Origin: Valencia hispanica
Taxonomy: Eukaryota > Chordata > Actinopteri > Cyprinodontiformes > Valenciidae
Length of the DNA: 64,000 bases
Direction: 5' to 3'
NCBI GenBank assembly: GCA_963556495.2
Contig: OY747713.1
Coordinates: 37,771,461 to 37,835,460, forward strand
Of this stretch, positions 11,815 to 23,240 are shown in pieces. The position numbers were made by a program, and so were the translations under genes. Position 1 is the first letter of the stretch. Every line of letters begins with the position of its first letter. The notes beneath the pieces are model-generated. The model ran no database searches. It was not told where the DNA came from and saw only the letters and a list, made by a program, of their open reading frames with translations.

Positions 11815-12452
11815 AAGTCCTGACACAACTTCTCAATTAGATTTAGGTCTGAACTTTGACTGGGCCATTTTAGGGTGTACATTGATATTTGATCTAAACT
11901 ATTTCATGATAGCTCTGTATGTATTTGACTCCATCCATCTTACTATCAACTCTGACAAGCTTTCATACGATTGCTAAAGTAAATCATTCTCACAGCACGA
12001 TGCTGCTACCACCAGGTTTTACAGAGGGCATATTCAGGTAAAATAAAAAAGGTCGGTTATGGTCTGGTCTGATCAGAACTCTTCCTTTCACACGTTGTCT
12101 ATGTCCACTAAGCAGCTTGTGGCAAAATGCAAACAGGACTTCTTCTTTCTTCTGGTTGTCCCTTCATAAAGGCCAGAATTGTGAACTTCGTTGTCCTGTT
12201 GATTGATTCTCTCACCTTAGATGTTCTACCAAGCCATGATCCGAAGTATCAGAGTAAAAGGGTCTAAATGCAAATGTACTCCGCACCTCCCAGATTCTGC
12301 ATTTGCAGAAATTTGTGTTCTTCTTGTTCCACTTCACAATCAAGCACTACTTTAAGTTGATTTATTACATAAAAACACTCAAGTTTGTGGTTTTAGAATG
12401 ACAAAATGTGAAAAGATTTCAGAACTCCTGAATAATTTTGCAAGGTATTGTA
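11815..12452 (-). mobile_element. Tc1-like transposon relic, minus strand
   Basis: The plus strand carries reversed transposase text, for example GATTTAGGTCTGAACTTTGA near 11840 and CACGATGCTGCTACCACCAG near 11996, the complement of the conserved Gly/His-rich block. The right terminus, TTTTGCAAGGTATTGTA, ends at a TA at 12451-12452. It is heavily mutated and the left terminus is absent. Confidence 0.6.
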
Positions 12453-12699
12453 TGTATTGATTTGTTTTTTCTCACTGGACTAAAATGTATTTTGTTACAG
12501 CTTCATCATCTTCCAAAACATTATATTACTAGGATTTGCAACAGCGTCTCAGCATTGCAACATTGTTTGCATCTTTGCAAGTGATAAAGGTTTCGACTGT
12601 TAGCTGTAAAGCTTAACACACAAGATTTCTGTTAAAGCAACACAGCAGCAAAGGCTGTCTTGAAAATTAGCCAAGCTCCTCAAATAAATCTCATAAATC
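12453..12699. other. No feature recognised
   Basis: Short interval of unique-looking sequence with no gene or repeat call. Confidence 0.35.
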
Positions 12700-14260
12700 T
12701 TCTCAAGATGGCACTGTAGGAGCACACGCAACTTTTCGGGAAAACTTGCAATGCAGATGAATGACACGCGCGCACACCTGCGCACCCCTAGCTTCGCGCG
12801 GAATATGGTTGGAAACGTGGGAGCGTCGGCAGAGCATGTGGAATGGAAGAGGAGGCAGCAGCCTGCCAGAGTGTTGTTATTCAGGTCCACACGCCTCGGC
12901 ATCTGTGTCAGCTAATGAGAGAAACTCTGCTCTGTTTCATCTAGTCTCCCTGGACCTGGAATTAGCATCTCCAAAGACAGACGCAGCGAGAGGGATGGAT
13001 GGAGGGAGGAAGACAGAGAGGGAGAGTCATGGAAAAATAGGAGACAGGGAGCAAAAAAGAGAGTGATGGGCAGAAAAAGGTGGGAAGAGATGGAGGGAAT
13101 AACTTCCCAGACAAGGGGGGGAGTGGGTTTTAAACACAAACTCCCTGTTTCCCAGTGCCTCACACACACACACATGCTGTAGCATATTGACAAGGGCAAG
13201 TTAAGTGAGGTGACTGAGTGTGAGACAGCTCTTAATAGGTCCCTGATGGACCCCCGAGATGAGAGGCAGCCACACAACACAGGGCCCGAGAGGTGGGAGG
13301 GGGTCGGGGGTTGCAGGTCAGAGGTCAGTCAATCATTACCTCCTCCCCAATCCGCCCTACCGCCATCGCCACCACAAGTTCCTCCACCGCTCCACTGAAG
13401 AGCCCCAAATGATTATTAACACGTTAAAACACTTAAGGAGCACTGGGAGCGAACGCACCCCTGAGAGACATGGAGATGAGAGCAGGAGGGGGAGGCGGGA
13501 GGGGGCGGTAATGATGTGCCTGCGCATGATTTGCCAGATAGATACCGCTAATCACTTTGTCCCCGTGGTGACACCATTGGGACGCATGCTCGTACAGACA
13601 CTTTCGCAAATCCAGACCATACTTTCACAGAGGAACACTGATATCAACCTAATAAATATTTCTCTTTTGCATTTCATTTTCTTTCAAAGACATGATGCAT
13701 ATTTTAATAGCAGCTCATTAGTATTAAATTCATGTGTGTGTGCATGTGGGCTAATTGGGTTGTGTGTGTGTGTCTATATAGGCTGTGGTTTTTATTTCTA
13801 GCTCAAATTTGTTTTAGTGTGTGAGCATTGCAACAGCTGGTTTAGCATGTGCACGGATGTGTTTTTGTATGTGTCTGCCACGACGGAGAGGCCCTCTCAT
13901 CTGTGCTTAGCCCAGTAAATAGCGAGTGATTGAAGGGTTTGATGTGAAGTGATTCAGCTGGGAGCTCGTCTGTCTGCACTGAGCCTAGCAGCTCATAATC
14001 TCATGTAGTGAGGCTCTTCCCCTCCAAAACTAAAGCCAGCAGGAAGATCTCTTTTTTTTCCCGCCACTGACGATGAACCCACACCAAAGAAACCACCCAC
14101 AATAGTTATCCCCATTTGGATGACATCCTTCAGCAAAGCAAAGCTGGCTAATGAGACATAAGTGAGAAGAAAGTGAAACCTGAACGGAGAAAAACAATGC
14201 AAAGTGAACTGTCGGCTCGGCAGTTGCACTACTGAGCATTTCACAAATCAAAAATGATTG
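12700..14260. promoter_or_regulatory. Repeat-poor block, candidate enhancer cluster
   Basis: About 1.5 kb of complex, locally GC-rich sequence free of recognised transposons. It has only short TG/CA runs (13161-13173, 13759-13771) and a purine-rich stretch at 12995-13090. Homeodomain-like cores occur at 13411-13420 (GATTATTAAC), near 13547 (GCTAATCAC) and near 14148 (GCTAATGAG). AGGTCA half-sites occur near 13315-13325. Local open frames carry no domain. The contrast with flanking transposon debris suggests constraint; conservation was not tested. Confidence 0.35.
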
Positions 14261-14699
14261 ATCAGATTATTTTCACTGGAAGCAATAGAATATTTATTTA
14301 AATTATTTAAGATAGATTATTTACAATTTTGGCAATATAACCCTCTGATATAATCAGGCCTGAACAGTGAAAGCATTGCAGGCCTATTGTATTGTACTGT
14401 TGATTATTTTCTTCCGCATTCAAATGGCTTTTTGGAGGCCTAAATATAAATGAAAACTCTCAACATTTTGCAACATTTTTCACAGCCTTGTGTGAAAATG
14501 TCGTATTTTAGGGGTGTCACAAGAGCTGCAACAGAAATGGCTCAACAGCGCATCACAGTAACTTTAAAAACCCACTACTCAGTTGTCCTACTTTACCGTA
14601 CGGAAATAAAAATTGGTACTCTTATAGAACTTCCCAAGACCTACCTAAAAGTTTATTTACGTCATAGTCTAAAATTAACCGGAAGTCGGGATTCTTAGG
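14261..14699. other. AT-rich interval, nothing recognised
   Basis: Unique-looking AT-rich sequence up to the first recognisable tandem-unit homology. A short open frame at 14450-14698 lacks any domain. Confidence 0.35.
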
Positions 14700-15112
14700 T
14701 TAAACTTGCAATTTTGACCCTGTTTTTGCTGTCCAATGCCTCTGCATTTGATCAAACTCCTCCAAGGCATGTTGATCGATCGGCTTCAAATTTTGTTTTT
14801 AAAAATCCTGACTTTTCATGCATTTTGAATGGGCAGGGCCTGGCCTTAAACTTTGACCACTCAGCCAGAATATGCAAGTTGTTATATCTCCTATGCAGAA
14901 TGTCACAAAGGCATTAAACTTGCTGTGGTGGATCTTCATCAGGTCCCTGATAAAGCCCAATGGTCAAATTCTGACATTACTCAAGACCCTCCCCATGAGA
15001 ACAGGAAGTGTCATGTTTTGCTTTGAAAGGTCCATATTTTACACCCTTGACCTAATCAACACCAAACTGTGTCCAAAGACAAGTTGGAGTAACTTGCTGT
15101 CCAGTACTGAGA
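14700..15112. repeat. Partial copy of a ~768-bp tandem unit (left fragment)
   Basis: This segment matches the second half of the unit seen at 18113-18880. Shared text includes AAACTCCTCCAAGGCA near 14755 against GAACTCCTCCGAGAGC near 18483, and ACAGGAAGTGTCATGTTTTG near 15001 against ACAGGAAGCGTAGTGTTTTA near 18758. It is cut off at 15112 by the retroposon inserted immediately to its right. Confidence 0.7.
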
Positions 15113-18097
15113 ACTTTTTTTTTTTTTTTTACGTGTCCTGTTTGGCAGTGTGGAGCTCAGAATTGGTGCCCGAGTACCAAGTAGAATTACAGATTTACTT
15201 TCACAAGCGGAGCAGTACAGCTTTTGCTATAGTACTCCACTTGATATATGTGTGAAAAATCTTTATTATTAATTGCTGGGGGGTTTATTTCCTGATGTCA
15301 TGGACACGGAGACGGAAAATTAAGGGGAAGAAAGAAAGAAGATGAAGAAGAGAGGTAGGAAACAAAAAGTAAAGAGAGAGGGTGAGTTTAAAATACAAGA
15401 GGAAAGTGAACAAAGAAAACAAAGGAAGACATTGAAGTCTGCCTCCATACCCAAAGGACAGCAGAGAGAGGGGAAAAAACACAACAAAAAATGAAAAAGG
15501 AACATCGACAAAACAAACATTGTGAACTAAGAACTACACAACCATATCACACAAAAATGGATATAAAAATACAACAACAATGTCACAAAAAACTTATGGT
15601 ACCGATTAATCAAGATCTAGTGATGATAACCTCAGCCCAAAAATATATCTGTAAACACCAGAGACCCCACATCTATGTGTGTGTGTGAGCATGCTGGTGC
15701 ATATAAGGTTTCTCCATAAGAGTGTTCGATAGCTGGTGTGAGCAGGGATCAATCCGTCTCCCAGGAATCGATGCAGAAAGGAGATCGGAGCCAAGACATC
15801 CAAAGGACCCCCAGAGCCCCAAGTGGACCCAGGCGGGACAGACCGCATCCCCCAAGAGAGGAGCAAAGGAGAACCCCAGGGGAACATCCAGTGGCTACTG
15901 TGCAGGGGCCTGGGGGGCAGCAGTGACGAGCCCACGTGCCCCGCCGGCAACCAGCTGCGCAAGGGCGGGCCGGTCCATGGACCGGGAGAGCTGGGGCCCA
16001 GGGGCGCCCCACCCCCCAGCAGGGACCCGACAAGGGACCGGCCAACCGGCAACATCCCAGTGCCCCACCCCTGCCCCACGTCGGGGCGCCCCACAGATAG
16101 CCGCAGCGGACGGACGGCATCCCCAGGCCAAGCTCAGCCAGCACCTGGACACCAAGTTGTACCAGCTCCTGAGTCCTGATCCCGCGCAACGCAGAGTGCA
16201 GAGATCAGGCATCCAACAAAGGCCAGGGTCGGTCCAACCCGCCAATGAACCGACCACGCACGGTGCACACAGAACAGGTGATCAAAGGAGCAGAGACGCT
16301 GGATCCGGATCCTGCCGAGCCACCGAGCAGGCACCACCCAACTAGCCCAAACCTGGCACCCCTAAAAGATGTGCCCCAACCAACCAAGAGAAGTTATCGG
16401 CCCAGCGCGTCGGCCGACCGACACACCGCCCCCCCACGCACCAGGTCCGAACCGGACTGACCCCCGACGCACCAGTAGGCAGGGGGATCTGTCACTGGCG
16501 GGGAGTGACGGAGTGGAAATAGGCCCCCCATTAAATGTAAGGCCTGAGGTGCGCCAGGCGAGAGGGCAGCCCAAGACCCAACCTGACAGGCAGAAAAAGA
16601 CATACAGACACAGTCATACATTCCCTCCCTCTTAAACACATACATTCTCACTAACTCACCAAGACACCTGTACCCTCACTCACACACCCCATACACACTT
16701 TATGCTCCCAGGTCCAGGTACCGATGCCCCAGTGAAGCCACCAGCCCCCGGACCCGGGAGATGGACCCCTTACCTTCTAGGACGGAGACAAGCAGACCGC
16801 CATGGGCCCCACAGTGGCGAAGCAGCCCGACAGCCCAGGACCCTGACCAGACCCCCTGTTCCTCCTCCAGACCCCAATCCCTGATGGCCCGTAGCGAACA
16901 GGGGTGTGAGAAGACCCCTAGCCTCCATCCTCCCGCTCGAGTATGGTGTTGATGCGTGTTGTTATAATGTGCATTTAAAACAGAGGGGTGGGATGTGGGG
17001 GAGGCAGCCACACATCCCCCAACCCCCACCCCGAGCCCTCAGTGTCTATATGTAGTTTAACAGTGGGCACCGGCACCAGAGGTGAAGCTGATTGAACCGC
17101 TCCCCCTCTGGATGCCGAAAAGTGTGCCCACCCCAAAGTCCCTACATGTGTGTCACATGAAAATGTTATAAGTGGGAGTGTCTAAGTTGTATATTAAAAT
17201 TGGGACCCAGGACGCCACGGGATAGTGAGGAGGGAAACCCGGGGCCCATAGCCACAGCACCACCAAGCCCCACGGATCCCAAGGCAGTCCCCCCAGCCCC
17301 ATCGCAGAAGGAGAACTAAACCCACCCTGACATTCGCTCTACTATCAGAACACAAGACACTAGACACCCAGGTTGAGTTCTGTCCCCCCCTCCCGCACAC
17401 CCCTCCCCCCCGTCCAAGTGCCCCCGTAGGGGGAGAGCACCTGTCGCTAGTCAGCAATAGCCTCCGTGCCACCAGCACCACCTGCGCACTGGAGGCCCCA
17501 AACCCCGACGACGTACCTGCCCAGACCAGGAGCAAACCGATGAACCGGGTGGCCGACCCTCCAGGTCGACATCCACCAGCCCCATTCCCTTGCGGAACGA
17601 CCACTGCTGCTCAATGGCCCGACAGGCAACCAAACCCAGCGCCCCACTACCTAGCCAGTCCACCCGCAAGTCCGACCGAACCCGGCCAAACGCCCGACCC
17701 CAGCGCCCCGCAGCGCACAAAGACCAAGACCCAGGAACTAAGTCCAGTGCGAAAAAGAACTGATCAGGCCCAGAAATGCCACCCAGCCGCCGCGACCAGC
17801 AGCCAGGCACCCCAACCAGCAAACAAGGTGAGACGCCATACAGGGACAGGCGATGACAATCGACCTAGAGAAAAAGAGTGAGGCGGCTGCTCATGCCGGC
17901 CGCTGGCCGGCCCCAACCCCCACAGGCAACAGAGACCCCACGCCGGCCAGCCCCCGGCCAGGACCACAGCTAGGGGGTGCGGCGCCCCAGAGCCCCGAAT
18001 CCCCAGGCCCACCCCAAACCCTACCTAGGCGTAGCATGGCCACCAGGCCAGTAACCCATGTCCATCAGTGCAACCCCCCCTAAGGCACCGCATGCAG
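15113..18097 (-). mobile_element. GC-rich poly(A) retroposon, copy A (~3 kb), minus orientation
   Basis: The insertion begins with a T-run (15115-15130), which is a poly(A) tail on the minus strand. It is flanked by CTGAGA at 15107-15112 and 18098-18103; homology runs ~13 bases with two transitions, so this is a target-site duplication. The interior is very GC-rich and C-rich on the plus strand. A second copy (51587-53287) shares the poly(A) end but stops earlier at its 5' end, as in 5'-truncated retrotransposition. No reverse transcriptase, endonuclease or other known domain is visible in any frame; the long Pro/Gly/Arg-rich frames are compositional. It probably depends on another LINE's machinery. 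Family name unknown to me. Confidence 0.75.
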
Positions 18098-19300
18098 CTG
18101 AGAGTTTTTCAAAGAGGGTGGGGCTGTGGTGGCGTGGCAAAGTCTGGTGTCACACCGTGACCATACGTTTGGCTCTAATTTCTACAAAAATTATTTGATC
18201 TGCACCAGATTACACAGGATGGTAATTATTCCAACCCCCAAAAGGCATTTATGCAAATTTTGGTGGGTGTGGCCTACTTCAAACATAGCACCTCCTAGAA
18301 ACCGTAAAACAATTGGCCTCAAGCCATACTTTATTCGATGACTATGAAATTCGGTATACATATGTATACATATATATATATATCTCATGACTGTTGGAGC
18401 CATGGTTCAAACCCCACAGGAGGTCAGCCATTTTGGATCAAAGCCGCCTTTTTGTGCCAGTTAAACATCCCGAATTTGAACGAACTCCTCCGAGAGCTTT
18501 TCACTTATAGACTTCAAAATTAGTCAGAATAGTCTTAAGGCATTGGGGATTAAAAGTTGTTCAAAGGTTTCTACTGAGTCAGAGCATGTGGGCGTCGCTA
18601 AGCCCGCAAATATGGCTTCTCACCAATAAAGAAGAAGGTGTAATAACATCCACACACAGGGTCAGATATGTACCAAACTGTCTGTGTGTTATCAGATAAG
18701 CGGTTTACACATTCATGAGCTCATTTGCTCTTGTCATCTAAGCTCCGCCCCCAAATAACAGGAAGCGTAGTGTTTTACTTAGGAAGGTCCCTATTTGAGT
18801 CCATTAACTTAATCAACATCTAGCTGTTGCCAGCAACTGAAAACAAATAGGTGTAACTTCGTTACCAGAGAGTTTTCAAAAGAGGGTGGGGCTGTGGCAG
18901 CATCCCGAAACCCAGCTTCATGCCATGGCCAAACATTTGGCTTTAATTTCCACACACAACATCTGATCTGCACCAAATTCAACATCATAGATATTTGTCC
19001 AAGCCCTAACAGCTATGTATGTAAATATTTCGTGGGTGTGGCCTTATTCCTCCACAGCCTCTATAAGCCCTTAATCAATCAGCCCAAAGCCATACTTTAT
19101 CCGAGGACTTTGAAATTCAGTACACATATGTAGTCTCTCAGGACAACACAGGCCGGAGCGGCGCTAAGCTGCGAGGGCCTTTCTTTTCACTTGTCTGTGG
19201 TTGCTTTAGATTTAAATGATACATCATTTACAATTTGTTTCTATCCGTTCAACAGTTTTTTTGGATAACAGCTGAAGAAAATTAGGGGTGGAGCATGAGA
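18098..19300. repeat. Tandem ~768-bp repeat units (one complete, one partial)
   Basis: AGAGGGTGGGGCTGTGG recurs at 18113 and 18881, a period of 768 bases. The downstream text is shared too: CATACTTTATTCGATGACT near 18326 against CATACTTTATCCGAGGACT near 19092. The second unit is cut short around 19190-19300 after GCCGGAGCGGCGCTAAG. Together with 14700-15112 this makes at least 2.5 imperfect units, one interrupted by retroposon A. A (TA)n run lies near 18368-18383. Confidence 0.7.
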
Positions 19301-19499
19301 ATGCTTACAGCATGAAATATCCTTCGGCCTATGCTAACACTAACAATACGTTTAAAAACTTACTTGGTGCAGTGGACCAGTTATTAGTATTCAGTGTCTT
19401 ACTATATTGTCTAAACAAACTCAGTTTTGACAAGTAGAAAACAGTTCTCAACAGACCACTGAGCTAAGAGCTAGTCAAAATGGGGCATAAAAAGATGGG

Positions 19500-20215
19500 G
19501 TTATCCACCTAACCCATTGTTGTCCAATGTTTTTGCCAAGTGAGTCAAGTTGAACGTACTCACATTACAAAAAACATTTCTTTTTTTTGAAAATTAAAAA
19601 ATACAATTACTGAAAGTCTTCTTTTTTACCTGGTCAACTTTAGTCCAATTCGAGTCCAAGTGGAGTCGCTAGGTCCTACTGGCCAAGTCCAAGTCCCAAA
19701 AAGAATCTTCGAGTCCAAGTCAAGTCATCATCACCTGAGAGCAAATCAAAAATAAGACAGCAATGGGTAGATTTTAAGACTAAAATAATGGCAGCCATAC
19801 ATGGCTTAATTTATTTAAAAATAAATTGTACCCAATGCCCCCATGCTAGCACCGAGCTTACACAGTAGCATGTGCAAAACAATAACATGTGCTTTAAATA
19901 TATTTGATACCAATTAACAAACAACATGTCACCCACACACTTTTTGGGAGGTTATTGAATTTGTTCAGTAATCTGACCTAATATAACAAGCTAAAATTAG
20001 CATCGGCTACATGCTAATTCCAACAACAGTAATTTATCATGTTGGAGTCCAAGTTTAAGTTTAAGTCCTGATGTTGCAAGTCCGAGTCCAAGTGCAAGTC
20101 ATTGGCGTGCTGCTTAAGCCAAGTCAGAAGTCCCTGAAAAGTGACTCAAGTCAGGACTTGAGCGTAGGTCCAGGACTCGAGTATTCCATCCCTGTCTTGA
20201 AGTGTGGTCGAGGAT
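19500..20215. mobile_element. hAT-like non-autonomous element with GAGTCCAAGTC repeats
   Basis: Degenerate GAGTCCAAGT/CAAGTCC motifs recur near 19549, 19652, 19686, 19711, 20045 and 20084-20100. They are clustered toward both ends of a ~700-bp AT-rich segment whose right end reads CTCGAGTATTCCATCCCTG. This pattern is common in fish hAT-type non-autonomous elements. I could not identify a clean 8-bp duplication. No coding capacity. Confidence 0.45.
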
Positions 20216-20950
20216 CCCACAAAACCTTCCAAAAGAGAAAACATGGCCTCCACTCTGCATTTTGAACCTCCCTGACCTAAACTGACGGGTCAGGCAGGGG
20301 GAGCATCCATAGTAACACTAGAGGAGCTGCAGAAATCCACAGTTCTGGTGGAATAATCTGTTGATAGAATAGATATGAGTTAAATTATGTGCTCAACAAA
20401 TTTTACCTTTATGGAAGAGTGGCAAGGAAAAGTCCCATTTGTTGTTTGCTAGAAGCTATGCAATAAACATATAACATGTGAAAGATAATGCTCTGAGACC
20501 AAAGTTAGCTTTGATAGGGCTAAATGTCTGCACATGATGCAAAACACACCACCCCAACACTGAAGCACGGTGGTGGCAGCATCAGGTTGTGCGAATCCTG
20601 GTCAGAATCAATGGGAAGATGGATGTAGCTAACTGCAGGGCAATACTGGAGGAACCTGTTATTGGTTCCAAAAGATCCGAGACTGGGGTGGAGGTTTACC
20701 TTCCAGCAAAACAATAACCCTAAACATACAGCCAGGGCTGTATGATGAAAGTGTATTCATATGCTGTTCATATGCTGTTCTGGCCCACTGAAAGTTCCCA
20801 CCTAAATCCAACTTAGAATCTGTAGCAAACGATTAAATATAGTAATGTATAAAGCTGGTGGAGCGCCAGAAGACAGAAGAAGCTGTAAATGAAGTGAGGA
20901 AAAGACCAATGCATGTCACCCATAAACCCCCAATAAAGCACACTGTTCAA
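20216..20950 (+). mobile_element. Tc1-like transposon relic
   Basis: Plus-strand transposase debris: a Leu/Pro block near 20275-20340, TTTATGGAAGAGTGGCAAGG near 20408-20427 and CACGGTGGTGGCAGCATCAG near 20565-20584 (the conserved His-Gly-Gly segment). Frames are broken throughout and no terminal repeats were found. Confidence 0.6.
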
Positions 20951-20952
20951 TG

Positions 20953-21118
20953 GGTTTACATGCAGAAAAAGAAGATCAAATTATTGTCTTAGTCCGACTA
21001 TATTTGGACTTTTGCATATATGCATATATATACTTTAGTCCAGCTGAACTCTCTTAATCAAGCTAAGACACCCAGATAATGCGGTTAAAACACTGAATTT
21101 CTCTGCATGTAAACGACA
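20953..21118. mobile_element. Small hairpin MITE
   Basis: GTTTACATGCAG at 20954 is mirrored by CTGCATGTAAAC near 21104-21115, defining a ~165-bp inverted-repeat element with an AT-rich centre. No coding capacity and no confirmed target duplication. Confidence 0.45.
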
Positions 21119-21720
21119 TCCCAGGTTTGTCGAGCCTATGACTGGCCGGTGCTCTCCCCCTTTCGGAGGTGCTCATTGTGCATGTCTTGTTTTTATGTTG
21201 TCTTATTAACTGCCACCAGCATTTGTTTACTATTTGTGTGACCCTAAAGGGCAACTGGAAGAGAGCCAACGCAAAAGGGCGAGCATTGCCACCTACCGTC
21301 GCGGAGTCGAACGCACTTCATTCAGTAATTCGATTTTCTTACTGAACTTGTATAATGGGATAAAGGCTCCTATTCTGGTTAAGGTTTTAGCTTGATTATT
21401 GCCATTGCTCGATTTACAGTAATGCAGATGCACTTGAGTGAACATTGTGGTTGCAACGTGACAAACTCAACAAATGGATAATAATGCTTTTAGACGTTAT
21501 TGTACACAATTATACACATCCGCATACGTCATGTCACATGATGTCAGACGTTGATGATCATTTCAGTCTCCATAAACCTCCTTAATGATAATGTCACAGG
21601 TTGAGAATAAAACAGAAAAATGAGCTCTACTTGACTCGTAGGTCAGTTCTCCATCTGTCATAAATAGTAACATGCAGCCTTTCAGAACTGACACAAAGCA
21701 TTTCATCTGTTCCATCAGAG
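21119..21720. other. No feature recognised
   Basis: Mixed-composition sequence with no gene. 21120-21310 may belong to a larger DNA element around the hairpin; this is not resolvable by eye. Confidence 0.3.
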
Positions 21721-21722
21721 AT

Positions 21723-21724
<2 letters not shown>

Positions 21725-21763
<39 letters not shown>

Positions 21764-21780
21764 GCATGTGCATGTGTCTC
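21725..21780. repeat. (TG)n microsatellite
   Basis: About 17 perfect TG units followed by interrupted TGTGCATG repeats. Confidence 0.9.
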
Positions 21781-23240
21781 AGGGGTGTATTGTGTCAGAG
21801 GAGGTCAGCTGAGCGGCTGCTGGGGGAGGATCTGCCAATAAATTGGTCAAGCAGCCCCAGATGGGTTTCTAATAGTCCTAATCCAACAGGTCAACGTGCT
21901 GGGCTCTGCCTCTGTAAACCTGGTTTTCCTCTCCTTCTGCCTCCTCTTGCTCTCTTTGAACCCCACTCTGCTTACCTAACCCCCCCTTCTTCTCTGTCTC
22001 TCCAGCTCCTGTCTCTCCACAGAGGCAGCTAGAAGCTAATGAGGCTTGGCTGGCGTTTATCCAGCCGTCTATCCCCCTGTGGGCTCTCTGTTTATATACT
22101 TGAGGAAGAATTCTAAGTATCTTCAGGCTGAATATATTACAATTATCTGTATCAAAATGAATATTAAGATAGATCACTTTAGTCGTCTTATATTTGAGTA
22201 ATTTACATATTGGAGGACTTTTAAACACATGAAAACCTGAGTGGGAATGCTGTTTTAGAGAGACAAGTAAAGGATGGTGGGAATGGGAATTCCAAGTCAG
22301 ATGTTCACGGGCGGAAGGCAGGGGTTCCACCCCATTAAAAGGTTCCCAGAGCGGGGGAGATGCGCTCCACCTCGAATAAGACAGTTCCCCTTATCTCTTC
22401 ACGGAACAAACAGATGGGAAATCATTCCTGCTTCCCTTGTGTCCGCGATGCACCTGCCTGCTTTCCATATAGAGGAACTCTCTCTGAGAACAAACACCAA
22501 ACGGCCTCCTGACGCACGCTTTGATGCTAAAATCTCCTGCTTTCCGCTATGAGGACATTCTCAATACCTCATTAACTTCCATTGCCAGAATTTGCAGACA
22601 AATCCGACTAATGAGACGGGGTTTTTTTTCTCAGAGAGCAAATTTCAAAAGCTACTTCAGTCTGACAGTCCACTTCACTGGTGCACATTTGATAAAATGT
22701 ACAGAGAGGGGCAAAATACATGAAAGGCGACGCTGTGGAATCGTGTGAGGAAAGAGACGGAGAGAAAATACGCCTGTCACACACAACCGCTGTCGCCGTC
22801 ATTAGTGCAAAGTGACAGTTTGCGGTGGCCCTTCACACAGCACAGAGAGTGTCTATGTGTGTCAGGGAGGCGAAGACAGCAGGATGTAATGTATTATATC
22901 AACAACAGGTTCGCTTCAGCACTCACAGCCAGCGAGCCAGTGTTAATTTTGCAGTATTATTATTCAGCCGAGCCGAGCTGAAGGTGTGATGACCCGAGCA
23001 GGTGACGGGACTAATTAACCACCGTTTGACCCTGCCCGCCTCAGACACCTGCTCTGTCTGGCTCTGTGTTTGTGTGTGTGTGCATGCGTGTGCTTGTGCG
23101 TGTGTGTGTGTGTGTGTGTGCACTAACTGTGAGCTTAAGAAGAAATTTCTTATTCTTCCACCAGTGAGGGCGAGGTAATTGTGCACTCACCTGTCCATCA
23201 AGTGATTCAGGCATCATATTTCACTTGTTATCCCACACAT
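21781..23240. promoter_or_regulatory. Repeat-poor block, candidate enhancer cluster
   Basis: 1.45 kb of complex sequence without transposon debris. It is interrupted by a short AT-rich run near 22130-22220 and a TG/GT run at 23067-23120. Possible binding motifs: TAATTA at 23012-23017 beside CAGGTG at 22999-23004, CTAATGAG near 22608 and CAATAAATTGG near 21836. The middle part (about 22270-22760) is the most distinctive, with even base composition and no low-complexity run beyond one T8. Open frames here have no recognised domain. Enhancer identity is inference. Confidence 0.4.

Noticed and set aside
15606..17881. Many long Pro/Gly/Arg-rich open frames on both strands.
   Set aside because: They arise from extreme GC bias in retroposon A, overlap on both strands and show no conserved domain; copy B changes them by indels.
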